DNA of 10,883 nt. Source: Fidelibacterota bacterium. GTDB taxonomy: Bacteria; Fidelibacterota; Marinisomatia; SCGC-AAA003-L08; TS1B11. The position numbers and the translations under genes were made by a program. The notes below the pieces were generated by a model. That model saw nothing but the letters and a program-made list of their open reading frames with translations, did no database searches and was not told where the DNA came from. How positions within the stretch are numbered: position 1 is the first letter of the stretch; each line of letters opens with the position of its first letter. Below, one piece after another: positions 1-7,515 of the stretch. The stretch spans positions 1-10,883 of the forward strand of contig JADFMC010000033.1 in the NCBI GenBank assembly GCA_022564085.1, in the 5' to 3' direction.

Positions 1-221
1 GCGTGATGGCTGACCACCTCGAAGCGCTGCTCGGCGAATAGCGCTGCCAGCAAGGAACGGTCGGTGATGTCGCCCTCAACTAATTCGGCCTCTGGAGGAA
101 CATTCCGTATATTACCGGTGGAAAGGTTGTCGAGCACAAAAACCGTATGACCGGCTTCTATGTATGCAGCGGCCACGTGTGAACCGATAAATCCGGCGCC
201 GCCGGTCACTAATATTCGCAT
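1..221 (-). CDS. NAD-dependent sugar-nucleotide epimerase (GalE-like), N-terminal part only
   Basis: This is the first 73 codons of an extended short-chain dehydrogenase/reductase; the rest lies beyond the left edge. The protein starts MRILVTGGAGFIGSH, which contains the GxxGxxG dinucleotide-binding loop (residues 7-13) after the first beta strand. It is followed by an acidic residue at the end of strand two (VLDNLSTG), which normally holds the adenosine ribose of NAD, and by a GDITD stretch after strand three. The last visible residues, VVSHHA, match the conserved His-Ala region of UDP-glucose or UDP-glucuronate 4-epimerases. The catalytic YxxxK is out of view, so the substrate cannot be named. 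The ATG at 221 is preceded by a GAGG four bases upstream. It lies downstream of, and on the same strand as, the broken epimerase at 338-889, within a likely glycan biosynthesis cluster. Family assignment is firm; specificity is not. Confidence 0.85.
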   Translation of the reverse strand, partial: MRILVTGGAGFIGSHVAAAYIEAGHTVFVLDNLSTGNIRNVPPEAELVEGDITDRSLLAALFAEQRFEVVSHH

Positions 222-337
222 TGGGCCTCGTTATTGCTCCTTACCAAGTAGGTTCCAATCGGGCTGAATATTAATACCCCGGCTGTATCACAATAAATTA
301 ATCTTGGCCCCGGCTACTGGACCAAATCTGTGGGGCC

Positions 338-889
338 TCAGTATCTGCTTTCCGGCGGGGCAAAACCGCTCGGTGGCCGGAAATGTTTTCGAGAAACGGA
401 ATCAGTGTATAACTTATAATAATGTGTCCGACCCTCATAAGAACCTTTAGAAATGGGGATAGCGGAATCCTCGGCACACTTGGGATTTTCAGGATCAAGT
501 TGATTGTATTCCGGGTACATACAGGCCGAGGACGAGTAGAAGAAAAGCCCCACGCCGGCCCGGTGGGCAGCCTCCAACATATTAAGATTTACCAGGGCGG
601 AATTGTGCATGATATCGGCGTCATTGTCACCGGTAAAGACAAACCCGGCGCCGCCCATATCGGCAGCCAGTTGGTAAATCTCGTCGAACGGCCGGTCAGT
701 GATTGCACGGCAAACAACCGGATCGCGCAGGTCGCCGATTACAAAATCGTCAGCCACAGAAGGCACATACTCATGCTGCTTGAGATCCACACCCCGAGTC
801 CAGTAACCTTCACTTTTCAATCGTTTAACCAAGTGCCCCCCGATAAATCCACCGGCGCCACATATTAGAGCGGTCTTTTGTTTATTCAC
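338..889 (-). pseudogene. Truncated GDP-mannose 3,5-epimerase-like protein
   Basis: The frame encodes 183 residues, against roughly 320-380 for intact GDP-mannose 3,5-epimerases. Residues 1-145 follow the family closely: GAGGFIG at 11-17, an acidic residue (D35) for NAD ribose, LAADMGG at 74-80, and SSSACMYPE at about 119-127, where the Cys corresponds to the catalytic cysteine region of plant GME. After AIP (143-145, near base 455) the similarity stops. The expected next segment (DAYGxEK, carrying the catalytic Tyr and Lys) is absent, and the frame ends at base 338. Another minus-strand frame at about 322-369 reads AVLPRRKADTEAPQIW, which faintly resembles the later APAALCRK...IEIW segment, suggesting a deletion plus frameshift. 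Translation would begin at GTG 889, with a TGAGGA Shine-Dalgarno at 896-901. Inference: a decayed, probably inactive gene. A sequencing or assembly error is the alternative. Confidence 0.7.
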
Positions 890-895
890 TGCAAG

Positions 896-901
896 TCCTC
901 A
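896..901 (-). promoter_or_regulatory. Ribosome binding site of the truncated epimerase
   Basis: Read on the minus strand this is TGAGGA, six bases before a GTG codon at 889. It supports the GTG as the start, because no ATG sits in the right place ahead of the conserved NAD-binding strand. Confidence 0.6.
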
Positions 902-1238
902 CTTAGACAATATTTGGGATCAATATACTGCGCCCGGGACGCACTCCAGGTAATTGACCCAGCGGTATGGCCAGCCACGTGATATCTGCCTGATTGCGCT
1001 AGTCCCGTTGGAGCCAGATACTGATTCTAGGTACAATTATTGTGGGGGAATTTAAAAAGAATATGGGTCACAGGTGCACGATTGCCCAGCGGGCGCAGGC
1101 CATAGTCCGATCCAGCTGCGCGCCATGAATTGGCAGCTAATTATGGGCCTGGAGAAGCATCCGACAGCAGGTGGGGGCTGGCGCTAAAACGCCTGATACC
1201 GCCCGAAATTGATAGACGCCGGCGACGGTGATTGCCCC
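902..1238. other. Divergent intergenic region
   Basis: This is the bulk of the 433-bp spacer between the minus-strand epimerase genes and the plus-strand export gene. No open frame with a credible product was found on either strand. The stretch at 1028-1065 is A+T-rich and contains a small interrupted palindrome, ACAAT-T-ATTGT (1032-1042). CAATAT occurs twice near the epimerase side (908-913 and 921-926). Promoters for both directions are expected here, but I could not identify a convincing minus-strand promoter. Confidence 0.5.
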
Positions 1239-1267
1239 TTGCAACCGAGTATCAATAGATGTAAGAT
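1239..1267 (+). promoter_or_regulatory. Candidate sigma-70-type promoter for the polysaccharide export gene
   Basis: TTGCAA (1239-1244) and TAAGAT (1262-1267) are separated by exactly 17 bases, which is the optimal spacing for a housekeeping promoter. Four of six bases match the -35 consensus and four of six the -10 consensus. It lies about 55 bases before the ATG at 1323. Promoter consensus in this group of bacteria can differ (Bacteroidota use another -10), so this is a candidate only. Confidence 0.35.
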
Positions 1268-1322
1268 GCACCGATTTCCAGAACCAATGGGCATTCCCTA
1301 ATTCCTGAGGCATATTGATAAA

Positions 1323-3794
1323 ATGAAAATTACCCTGGCGAGAGTCCCTTCGAGGTCCGCGCTATTGTTATGCGCCCTGCTAATAGTATCCGGCCCGTTT
1401 GCCAGGCAATTACAAGGTCAATACATTCCCCAGGAAATGCGACAGGAACTTGTCAGCCAAGGTATCGATGTCGATGAAGTGATAAACCTGGCCCGCCAAT
1501 TGGGTATCGATCTGCAAAATCCCGATAGAGCGCTGCTGCAAGCCCGTCGGCTCGGTGTTCCCGAGGCAGATATTCAAAAAATGCTCACCGTATCCAGAAG
1601 AATTAAAACCGGCCAACTACCAACTACCCTGTTGCTGGAACCACTAATGATTGAGGAGACAGAAAGAGGAATTCCACCATTTTACTTGACCGGCGGGAAG
1701 CCGGAAGTAGAGGAGCATATCCTGCTGGGAGAAGCCGAGGAGGAGCCCCTCCCGGTTTCGCCCTATTTCGGCTACCAATTTTTCCAGGGTGTCCCGGACG
1801 AATTCGATATCAGCGCCGTCGGGCCGGTGAATGACGAGTACTTGGTCGGATTTGGCGATGAGTTACGGTTAACAGTCTGGGGGGCGGCTGAATTCCAGTA
1901 TGACCTGCAGGTAGATCGCGAGGGACGAATTTATCTGCCTAACGTTGGTCAGTTTACCGCTGCCGGCAAGCGTCTACAACGCCTGCGGCGCGACCTTAAA
2001 AAGTGGCTGGGACGGACCTATAGTGGACTGGCTACCACTCCCCCGACCATCTTCATGGATTTGACCCTCATCAGGTTACGCCCCATCAAGGTGTTCGTGC
2101 TGGGGGAGGTAGCCCGGCCGGGGGGCTACACGGTACCTAATTCCTCGACCGTTTTCAGCGCCCTGTACCGGGTGGGCGGCCCCTTAACCAGGGGATCTCT
2201 CCGGCAGATCCAGGTAATCCGGAACGGCAAACTTAAAGCCACCGTCGATTTTTACAATTACCTGTTGAAAGGATATGATAGCAACCAAATTCGGCTGACT
2301 GAAAACGACCATATTTTCATCCCGCTCCGTGGCAAAACAGTCAAAATTGCCGGTGAGGTTAAGCGCCCGGCTATTTACGAAGTCAAGGAGAACGAGACTT
2401 TGGCTGATTTGCTGGAGTATGCCGGTGGCCTCACGCCACAAGCATATACTAAGCGTCTACAGATCGAGCGGATCATTCCCTTCGGGGACCGCAAAGATCC
2501 CTCCATTGCCCGGGAGTTGATAGATATGGAACTGGAGCCGATTCTCACCGGCCGGCGAACTGTGCAGCTGCGGGATGGGGATTCAGTATATGTTTTCTCG
2601 ATCCTGGACGTGGTTAATAATGCAGTCACCGTATCGGGCGCGGTTGTCCAACCGGGGACTTATGAACTGGGGGCTTCGATTCGCACATTGAGCGATTTAA
2701 TTGTTGCGGCAGACAGTCTGGCCGGCGAGGCTTATCTGGCCAAGGGTGACCTGGTCAGAACATTGGACGACTCGACCAAGGTGTTAATATCCATCGATAT
2801 CACGAAGGTAATCCGGAACGACCCCCAACATAATCACATACTCCAAGCACGGGATCATTTAATCATCTATTCTCTCGAAGAGCTGCGCATCAAGCAATTC
2901 GTGACCGTAATGGGGGCGGTAAAGGAGGCGGGGGATTATCCTCTGCAGCAGAATATGACTGTGGAGGACCTAATTTTCAAAGCTGGAGGCTTTGAAGAGG
3001 ATGTCTTCTTCAAATCAGCACAGTTGAGCCGCCTGAGCTCCAACAACAATCCAGAAGGCACTAAGGTCGAGATTATCGAATTGTCCCTGGTGGGGGCAAA
3101 ATCGGATAACGGCGTATTCGCCTACGGCGAAAATGACGAGGCCCGCAGCCTGACCCTCAGGCACCGGGATGTCCTGTACGTGCGCTCGAATCCTGACTTC
3201 ATTCCACAACAACATGTGGAAATTACAGGGGAAGTGTTGTTTCCCGGAGCCTACGCCCTGCAGAAAGAGAATGAATCCCTGGCAGACTTGATTCAGCGGG
3301 CCGGAGGTATTCTGGGAACCGGTTTTGCCCAGGGTGGCCGCTTGATCCGGGAAAACCAGCGGGTAGTGGTTTCTTTCGAGGCGATCATGGAAGGTGATAC
3401 CCGCGCCGACGTAATTCTGCTCGACGGAGACCAAATCGTCATACCCAGGAAGCCAAACACGGTGGCAGTCCGGGGTAACGTGGGCATCGAAGGACTGATC
3501 AAGTACCGCCGGGGGAAAAAGGTCGCCTATTACCTTGATCAAGCCGGTGGGGCGCAGGAGAATACTCTGGATATCCTGCTTACCCAGGCCAACGGCGCCA
3601 CCTACAAATTGGGCCGTAAGTTGCTGATTTTCCGGCAGAATCCGGTAGTGGACGAAGGAGGCACCATTTTGGTCACATCCGAGGAAGATATTCGGCCGGA
3701 GGATCGAACCGATACAAGGCAAATCATCAGTGAATCTTTGGCCATGGTCACCAGTGTGCTGACCGTGCTGCTATTGACCCAGAGAGTCAGGTAA
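1323..3794 (+). CDS. Wza-like polysaccharide export protein with multiple SLBB domains
   Basis: The 823-residue protein begins with a signal peptide (basic residues, then SALLLCALLIVSGPFA); the Cys there does not sit in a proper lipobox, unlike Wza, and I see no cysteine in the mature part. Residues 36-95 form a charged helical segment with a repeated ARQLGI/ARRLGV unit. A Poly_export (Wza N-terminal) domain covers about 170-250 (DEYLVGFGDELRLTVWG, then DREGRIYLPNVG). About six SLBB beta-grasp units follow, starting near 255, 338, 434, 525, 631 and 713, each with the pattern V.G.V..PG.Y. A hydrophobic segment (about 801-819) ends the protein. Typical Wza has two SLBB domains and about 380 residues, so this is a long variant. 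Such proteins form the outer-membrane channel for capsule or exopolysaccharide. The weak TGAGG at 1306-1310 is 12 bases before the ATG; an in-frame stop at 1299 excludes longer starts. Confidence 0.9.
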   Translation: MKITLARVPSRSALLLCALLIVSGPFARQLQGQYIPQEMRQELVSQGIDVDEVINLARQLGIDLQNPDRALLQARRLGVPEADIQKMLTVSRRIKTGQLPTTLLLEPLMIEETERGIPPFYLTGGKPEVEEHILLGEAEEEPLPVSPYFGYQFFQGVPDEFDISAVGPVNDEYLVGFGDELRLTVWGAAEFQYDLQVDREGRIYLPNVGQFTAAGKRLQRLRRDLKKWLGRTYSGLATTPPTIFMDLTLIRLRPIKVFVLGEVARPGGYTVPNSSTVFSALYRVGGPLTRGSLRQIQVIRNGKLKATVDFYNYLLKGYDSNQIRLTENDHIFIPLRGKTVKIAGEVKRPAIYEVKENETLADLLEYAGGLTPQAYTKRLQIERIIPFGDRKDPSIARELIDMELEPILTGRRTVQLRDGDSVYVFSILDVVNNAVTVSGAVVQPGTYELGASIRTLSDLIVAADSLAGEAYLAKGDLVRTLDDSTKVLISIDITKVIRNDPQHNHILQARDHLIIYSLEELRIKQFVTVMGAVKEAGDYPLQQNMTVEDLIFKAGGFEEDVFFKSAQLSRLSSNNNPEGTKVEIIELSLVGAKSDNGVFAYGENDEARSLTLRHRDVLYVRSNPDFIPQQHVEITGEVLFPGAYALQKENESLADLIQRAGGILGTGFAQGGRLIRENQRVVVSFEAIMEGDTRADVILLDGDQIVIPRKPNTVAVRGNVGIEGLIKYRRGKKVAYYLDQAGGAQENTLDILLTQANGATYKLGRKLLIFRQNPVVDEGGTILVTSEEDIRPEDRTDTRQIISESLAMVTSVLTVLLLTQRVR

Positions 3795-3828
3795 GCCTTT
3801 CAATAACGACCCGGGCCATTCGCACAGC

Positions 3829-3934
3829 TTGATTGTTATCGTAGCAACTGCAGTGATTTTGGCCAGTGCGGTTCACCTGCACCTCGCTGGCTCAGGCGGC
3901 GGAAATCATTAAGCGAGCGATTCAGGAAATGTAA
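3829..3934 (+). pseudogene. Possible remnant of a small exported protein's N-terminus
   Basis: The 163-bp gap between the export gene and gmhA contains two overlapping fragments in different frames. From TTG 3829 one frame reads LIVIVATAVILASAV, a hydrophobic signal-peptide core, and stops at 3912. The next frame reads SLAQAAEIIKRAIQEM and stops at 3932-3934. Joined by a single frameshift, they look like a signal peptide with an A-Q-A cleavage region followed by an amphipathic helix, as at the start of LolA-like periplasmic proteins. No downstream homology survives. This is a tentative reading of a short stretch and may be chance. Confidence 0.2.
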
Positions 3935-3957
3935 TCGCCAAGAGGGAAAGAAAAACT

Positions 3958-4530
3958 ATGATCGATGTGAAAGGCGCCCTGGCCCGGCACCTGGCAGTGG
4001 TGGCCAAGTTAGAGGCGCTGGAACCGACTATCCGTTCGATGGCCCAACGGATATCAGAGGCACTGCAAGAAGGGGGCAAAGTGCTGTGGATGGGGAACGG
4101 AGGCAGTGCGGCGGATAGCCAGCACCTGGCGGCGGAGCTGGTGGGCCGTTATACGCGCGAGCGCCCCGCGGCGGCATCCATCGCCCTGACCACCGACAGC
4201 TCCATCCTCACGGCCATAGGCAACGACTACGGCTTTGAATCCATATTTGCCCGCCAGATCGAGGCCCTATGCTCGCCCGGCGATGTCGTGGTGGGGATTT
4301 CCACCTCGGGTAACAGCCCCAATGTGCTGGCCGGCATCGAGAAGGCCCAGGCCATCGGGGCCTATACTATGGGGTTCACCGGTGGTGATGGCGGCCGGCT
4401 GGCGCAATTGGCCGATGTTTCGCTGGTAGCCCCTTCCGAGGAAGTGAGCCGCATTCAGGAGTGCCATATCCTGATAGGCCATATCATCTGCGACTGGGTG
4501 GAAGCTAGCCTGGTAGACGGTCAGGACTGA
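3958..4530 (+). CDS. gmhA: Sedoheptulose 7-phosphate isomerase (phosphoheptose isomerase)
   Basis: GmhA converts D-sedoheptulose 7-phosphate to D-glycero-D-manno-heptose 7-phosphate in the cytoplasm, the first step towards ADP- or GDP-heptose for LPS core, S-layer glycan or capsule. The 190-residue length is normal for this single SIS-domain enzyme. Visible motifs are GNGGSAADSQHLAAEL (46-61), TTDSS (78-82), STSGNS (115-120, phosphosugar loop) and RIQECH...GHIICDWVE near the C-terminus. With a constant offset of five residues, H56, E60, Q167 and H175 line up with the zinc and catalytic residues of the E. coli enzyme (H61, E65, Q172, H180), so it should be active. A GAGGG at 3942-3946 precedes the ATG. 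It follows the export gene on the same strand. The other heptose genes (kinase, phosphatase, nucleotidyltransferase) are not in this window. It converges with the sulfate gene, with only 22 bases between the stop codons. Confidence 0.95.
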   Translation: MIDVKGALARHLAVVAKLEALEPTIRSMAQRISEALQEGGKVLWMGNGGSAADSQHLAAELVGRYTRERPAAASIALTTDSSILTAIGNDYGFESIFARQIEALCSPGDVVVGISTSGNSPNVLAGIEKAQAIGAYTMGFTGGDGGRLAQLADVSLVAPSEEVSRIQECHILIGHIICDWVEASLVDGQD

Positions 4531-4552
4531 GCTATAGTGGCCGGGCCGCCGG

Positions 4553-6265
4553 TTACAGGTAGCCCAACCTTTCGATGCCCAACAGTATGGACTGGGCCAG
4601 GGTTTCCGGGTCCTCGCTGCTGGAATCGACCACTATCTCGGCATCCCGGGGCTCCTCGTAAGGGTCGTCAATGCCGGTAAACTGCTTTAGTTTCCCCGCC
4701 CGGGCCAGGGCATACAGCCCCTTCACGTCGCGACGCTCGCACACCTCCAGTGGTGTGCTTACATAAACCTCAATATAGCCGCCGTGGCGAGAGATCAGCT
4801 CCCGGTTGAATTGGCGGTCCACTTGGTACGGAGCGATGGGGGCGCAGACGGCCACACCGCCGTTCTTGGTGATCTCGCTGGCCACGAACCCGATCCGCCG
4901 CACATTGATGGAGCGGTGCTCCTGGGAGAACCCCAGCTCGCTGGAAAGATTGGTGCGCACGATATCGCCATCTAAAAGGGTTACCGGTCGGCGTCCGTCT
5001 TCCAACAGCTTTACCAGCAGGCCGTTGGCCAGGGTGGACTTGCCCGACCCGGAAAGGCCGGTGAAAAAGACCGTAAACCCGCGCTGCGATAGCGGTGGCC
5101 GGGCTTTGCGTAATTCCGCCACCACTTCAGGGAAGGAGAACCAGTCGGGAATATCCAGCCCCTTGTCCAGGCGGCGGCGCAGCTCGGTGCCGGAGATCTC
5201 CAGTGTGCGGGCACCCTCGGGAACCTCGTCCACGGGCATAAATTCGGCCCGGTCCTCCACATAGACCATCATCTTGAAGGGGATCATCCGGATGCCCAGC
5301 TCCTTTTCGTGCTCCCGGAGCAGATCCTGGGCATCATAGGGACCGTAGAAAGGCTGACCCTCGCTATCCTGGCCGGGCCCGGCGTGATCACGACCGACAA
5401 TGAAATAGCCGCAGCCGTAGTTCTTGCGGATAATGGCGTGCCACAACGCCTCCCGGGGGCCTCCCATGCGCATGGCCAGCGGCAGCAGGCTCAGCATGGC
5501 AGTACCGGCGGGATATTTTTCGATAACATGTTCGTAGCAGCGCACCCGGGTATAGTGGTCCACATCGCCCGGTTTGGTCAGCCCCACCACCGGATGGATC
5601 AGCAGGTTGGCCCCTAGCGCGGCGGCCGCCCGGTGGGTCAGTTCCAGATGGGCGCGGTGCAACGGGTTGCGGGTCTGGAAGGCCACAACCTTGTCCCAGC
5701 CGTGGCGGGTAAAGCGATCCCGGACCTCGGCCGGTGTATGCCTAAGTAGCTGGTAGTCATAGTGTTTGGGTGGGGTGATGCCCTGGAGCGTGCCGCCCAG
5801 GTAAACCGGCTGTGAGCTATCCAGCAGGTAAAACGCTCCCGGATGCAGCAGATCGGTTGTGCCGAACAGTTCCCGGGCCTCAGCTTCCAGGTCGGGACGC
5901 CAGATATCGGTCACCGTGAGCACTGCCAGCGGGAAGCCTTCCTTGTCCCGCAAAATTACCCGGGCGCCTGCGTCGATGGACTGGGCAAATTGCTCGCTCA
6001 CGTCCAGGGTGACCGGCATGGGCCACAAGCTATCGTCCGCCAGACGCAACCGGGCGAGCACCGATTCGTAGTCCTCCCGCCCCAGGAAGCCTGTCAGGGG
6101 CGAAAAGCCCCCATTGAGGAGCAGCTCCAAATCACATAGCTGGCGGTCGTTAAGAAATACCGATGGGAATTTGATGCTGGCCCCTTTAAGGGTGCGGGCC
6201 TCATCGGGTGGCAGGAGCAGATTAACCAACCGGCCGCCATGGGGCGCGATAATCGATGATGGCAT
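4553..6265 (-). CDS. Bifunctional sulfate adenylyltransferase / adenylylsulfate kinase
   Basis: The 570-residue protein joins two enzymes of sulfate activation: ATP sulfurylase makes APS from sulfate and ATP, and APS kinase phosphorylates it to PAPS. The N-terminal part (1 to about 165) is the PUA-like domain, beginning with the family's typical PHGGRLV. The catalytic domain carries QTRNPLHRAH (197-206) and GRDHAGPG (291-298), the nucleotide-binding signatures of homomeric ATP sulfurylase. From about 395 comes APS kinase, with the P-loop GLSGSGKST (403-411), LDGD (431-434), FSQEHRSINVRRIGFVA (446-462) and the DVKGLYALARAG lid region (513-524). All core motifs are intact. In this kinase the usual DR..N motif reads EHRSIN, a form I believe occurs in Sat-APSK fusions. 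PAPS could serve sulfate assimilation or sulfation of exported polysaccharide; no PAPS reductase or sulfotransferase is visible. It lies 126 bases downstream of the double-thioredoxin gene on the same strand. Confidence 0.95.
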   Translation of the reverse strand: MPSSIIAPHGGRLVNLLLPPDEARTLKGASIKFPSVFLNDRQLCDLELLLNGGFSPLTGFLGREDYESVLARLRLADDSLWPMPVTLDVSEQFAQSIDAGARVILRDKEGFPLAVLTVTDIWRPDLEAEARELFGTTDLLHPGAFYLLDSSQPVYLGGTLQGITPPKHYDYQLLRHTPAEVRDRFTRHGWDKVVAFQTRNPLHRAHLELTHRAAAALGANLLIHPVVGLTKPGDVDHYTRVRCYEHVIEKYPAGTAMLSLLPLAMRMGGPREALWHAIIRKNYGCGYFIVGRDHAGPGQDSEGQPFYGPYDAQDLLREHEKELGIRMIPFKMMVYVEDRAEFMPVDEVPEGARTLEISGTELRRRLDKGLDIPDWFSFPEVVAELRKARPPLSQRGFTVFFTGLSGSGKSTLANGLLVKLLEDGRRPVTLLDGDIVRTNLSSELGFSQEHRSINVRRIGFVASEITKNGGVAVCAPIAPYQVDRQFNRELISRHGGYIEVYVSTPLEVCERRDVKGLYALARAGKLKQFTGIDDPYEEPRDAEIVVDSSSEDPETLAQSILLGIERLGYL

Positions 6266-6353
6266 GGGATAAACCTTAATCCGTGATTGGCATCAGTACG
6301 AATGGCGAGCACAGCCGCCAATGGCCGGTCATACTAGACGCGAGCAACAGCGG

Positions 6354-6387
6354 CCACCCTAACAAGAATATTGCTATAACAGGGTGG
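6354..6387 (-). terminator. Stem-loop just after the double-thioredoxin gene
   Basis: Perfect 7-bp arms CCACCCT (6354-6360) and AGGGTGG (6381-6387) enclose a 20-base A+T-rich loop, starting four bases beyond the stop codon at 6392. There is no T-tract on the minus-strand side, so it is not a classical intrinsic terminator. It may be an attenuating or mRNA-end-protecting hairpin, or chance. Confidence 0.25.
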
Positions 6388-6391
6388 GAAC

Positions 6392-7480
6392 TTACTGGGA
6401 ACCGGAACTTGTTAGCTCGATAAATTTCTGACGGTAAACCTCTTCATCACCGGGCTTGAAACCGGTGTGATGGTAATATAGCACTCCGTCCGGGGCCACC
6501 ACAAACGAGTTAGGCAGGTAGGCCAGTCCACTGGCGTCCACTACGCCGTACTTCTTGCCCACCGCGCCGTAGCGATCCATCAGCATCTCCAGCTTGATGT
6601 CGAAGCGCTCGATATATTCGGCCACCAGTTCGGCCGGTTCGTTTAGGTCCACCAGAAAAATTGTGACCCCCGGAAATTCCTCCTGGAGTTTTTCAAGTTC
6701 GGTTATCTCCGCCTTGCAGGGAATACAGGTGGTCTGAAAGAAGCTGATCACAACCGGCCGCTTGTTTACCGCCTTGGCCTTCGGGCCTACCGTCCTGCTC
6801 ATATAGAATGAGCCACCCTTCTGGCGGGGTAGGAAGAATGTGGGAGCTTTATCCCCCACCGCCAGCTTAACGCTCTGCTTGGCTCCGGATTTGGTCGCCG
6901 CAGCCGCCGCTGCCAACTTTTCCGCTTCCTCGGCTTTGACCAGGCTATCCTGCCAGGCTGTCAGCGCCTGGTCCATTTCAGTCAGTTTCTGGTGGTAAAT
7001 GGACTCATCCCCCGGCTTGAACCCCTGGTGATGGTAATAGACGGTGCCATCCAGGGCCATAATGAACGAATTAGGGAGATCGGCCAGCCCATTCTCGTCT
7101 ACCACCCCATATCGCTTACCGGTGACACCGTACCTGTCAAGCAGCATCGGCAATTTCAGATCAAACTCGGCGATGTATTGGGCCACCAAATCCGGTTTCT
7201 CACTCAGGTCAATCAGATAAATAGGTATCCGCGGGAACTGTTCCTGCAGCTTCTCAAACTCGGCGATTTCCGCCTTGCAGGGTACGCAGGTGGTCTGAAA
7301 GAAGCTGAGCACCACCGGCGTGCGCTTCTTCGGTTTGGCCTTCGGCCCGACTATTTTGCTCAGGTAAAATGAGCCACCGGCCTGTTTGGGTAGAAAGAAG
7401 GTCGGAGCCTTATTCCCGACCTCAATCTGGGCGGACAGCAGCGAGCAACAGGCAATCAGAGATAAGATGGCTCTATTCAT
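6392..7480 (-). CDS. Exported protein with two tandem TlpA/AhpC-like thioredoxin domains
   Basis: The 362-residue protein has a short signal peptide (MNRAILSLIACCSLLSA) and two copies of one thioredoxin-fold module. Each opens with VG(N/D)KAPTFFLP, has the redox site FFQTTCxPCKAEI (CVPC at 65-68, CIPC at 252-255), a DRYG.GK.YGVVD segment and the cis-proline region LPNSF, and ends near YYHH.GFKPGDE. The copies sit exactly 187 residues apart and are joined by an Ala/Glu/Lys-rich linker (about 177-203). TlpA-like proteins reduce or shuffle disulfides in the periplasm. The frame is open to a GTG at 7516, but I choose the ATG at 7480 because it begins the signal peptide and has an AGGAA at 7485-7489. 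The upstream gene ends at 7516, leaving a 35-bp gap, so the two are probably co-transcribed. The neighbour's CxC site makes it a plausible redox partner (inference). Catalytic Cys pairs are intact in both domains. Confidence 0.9.
   Translation of the reverse strand: MNRAILSLIACCSLLSAQIEVGNKAPTFFLPKQAGGSFYLSKIVGPKAKPKKRTPVVLSFFQTTCVPCKAEIAEFEKLQEQFPRIPIYLIDLSEKPDLVAQYIAEFDLKLPMLLDRYGVTGKRYGVVDENGLADLPNSFIMALDGTVYYHHQGFKPGDESIYHQKLTEMDQALTAWQDSLVKAEEAEKLAAAAAATKSGAKQSVKLAVGDKAPTFFLPRQKGGSFYMSRTVGPKAKAVNKRPVVISFFQTTCIPCKAEITELEKLQEEFPGVTIFLVDLNEPAELVAEYIERFDIKLEMLMDRYGAVGKKYGVVDASGLAYLPNSFVVAPDGVLYYHHTGFKPGDEEVYRQKFIELTSSGSQ
6430..7420 (-). repeat. Internal gene duplication (two thioredoxin modules, 561-bp period)
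   Basis: The two modules are still recognisable as DNA. For example, AGGTGGTCTGAAAGAAGCTG occurs at 6727-6746 and again at 7288-7307, an offset of 561 bp, equal to the 187-residue protein spacing. The similarity covers most of each module, roughly 6430-6850 and 6990-7420. It fades in the linker, where only the second module is preceded by the Ala-rich run. This indicates an in-frame tandem duplication, recent enough to keep nucleotide identity around the active sites. Confidence 0.85.
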
Positions 7481-7515
7481 TGGTTTCCTATAGCAGGTTT
7501 CAAATACAAGGACCA

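Noticed and set aside
422..868. Plus-strand open frame of 148 codons opposite the truncated epimerase
   Set aside because: The opposite strand carries unmistakable NAD-binding epimerase motifs; this frame has none.
1125..1187. Short frame reading MNWQLIMGLEKHPTAGGGWR, slightly like the start of DUF985 cupins (GLxxHPEGGYxRE)
   Set aside because: Only about a dozen residues match loosely, a stop follows at once, and neighbouring frames contain no further homology; chance is more likely.
3015..3722. Minus-strand open frame of 235 codons inside the export gene
   Set aside because: It is antisense to well-conserved SLBB repeats, has no recognisable domain and lacks a convincing ribosome binding site.
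4531..4552. Possible bidirectional terminator between the convergent gmhA and Sat-APS kinase genes
   Set aside because: The 22-bp gap is GC-rich (GGCCGGGCCGCCGG) but gives no clean stem with a loop, and there is no T-tract on either side.
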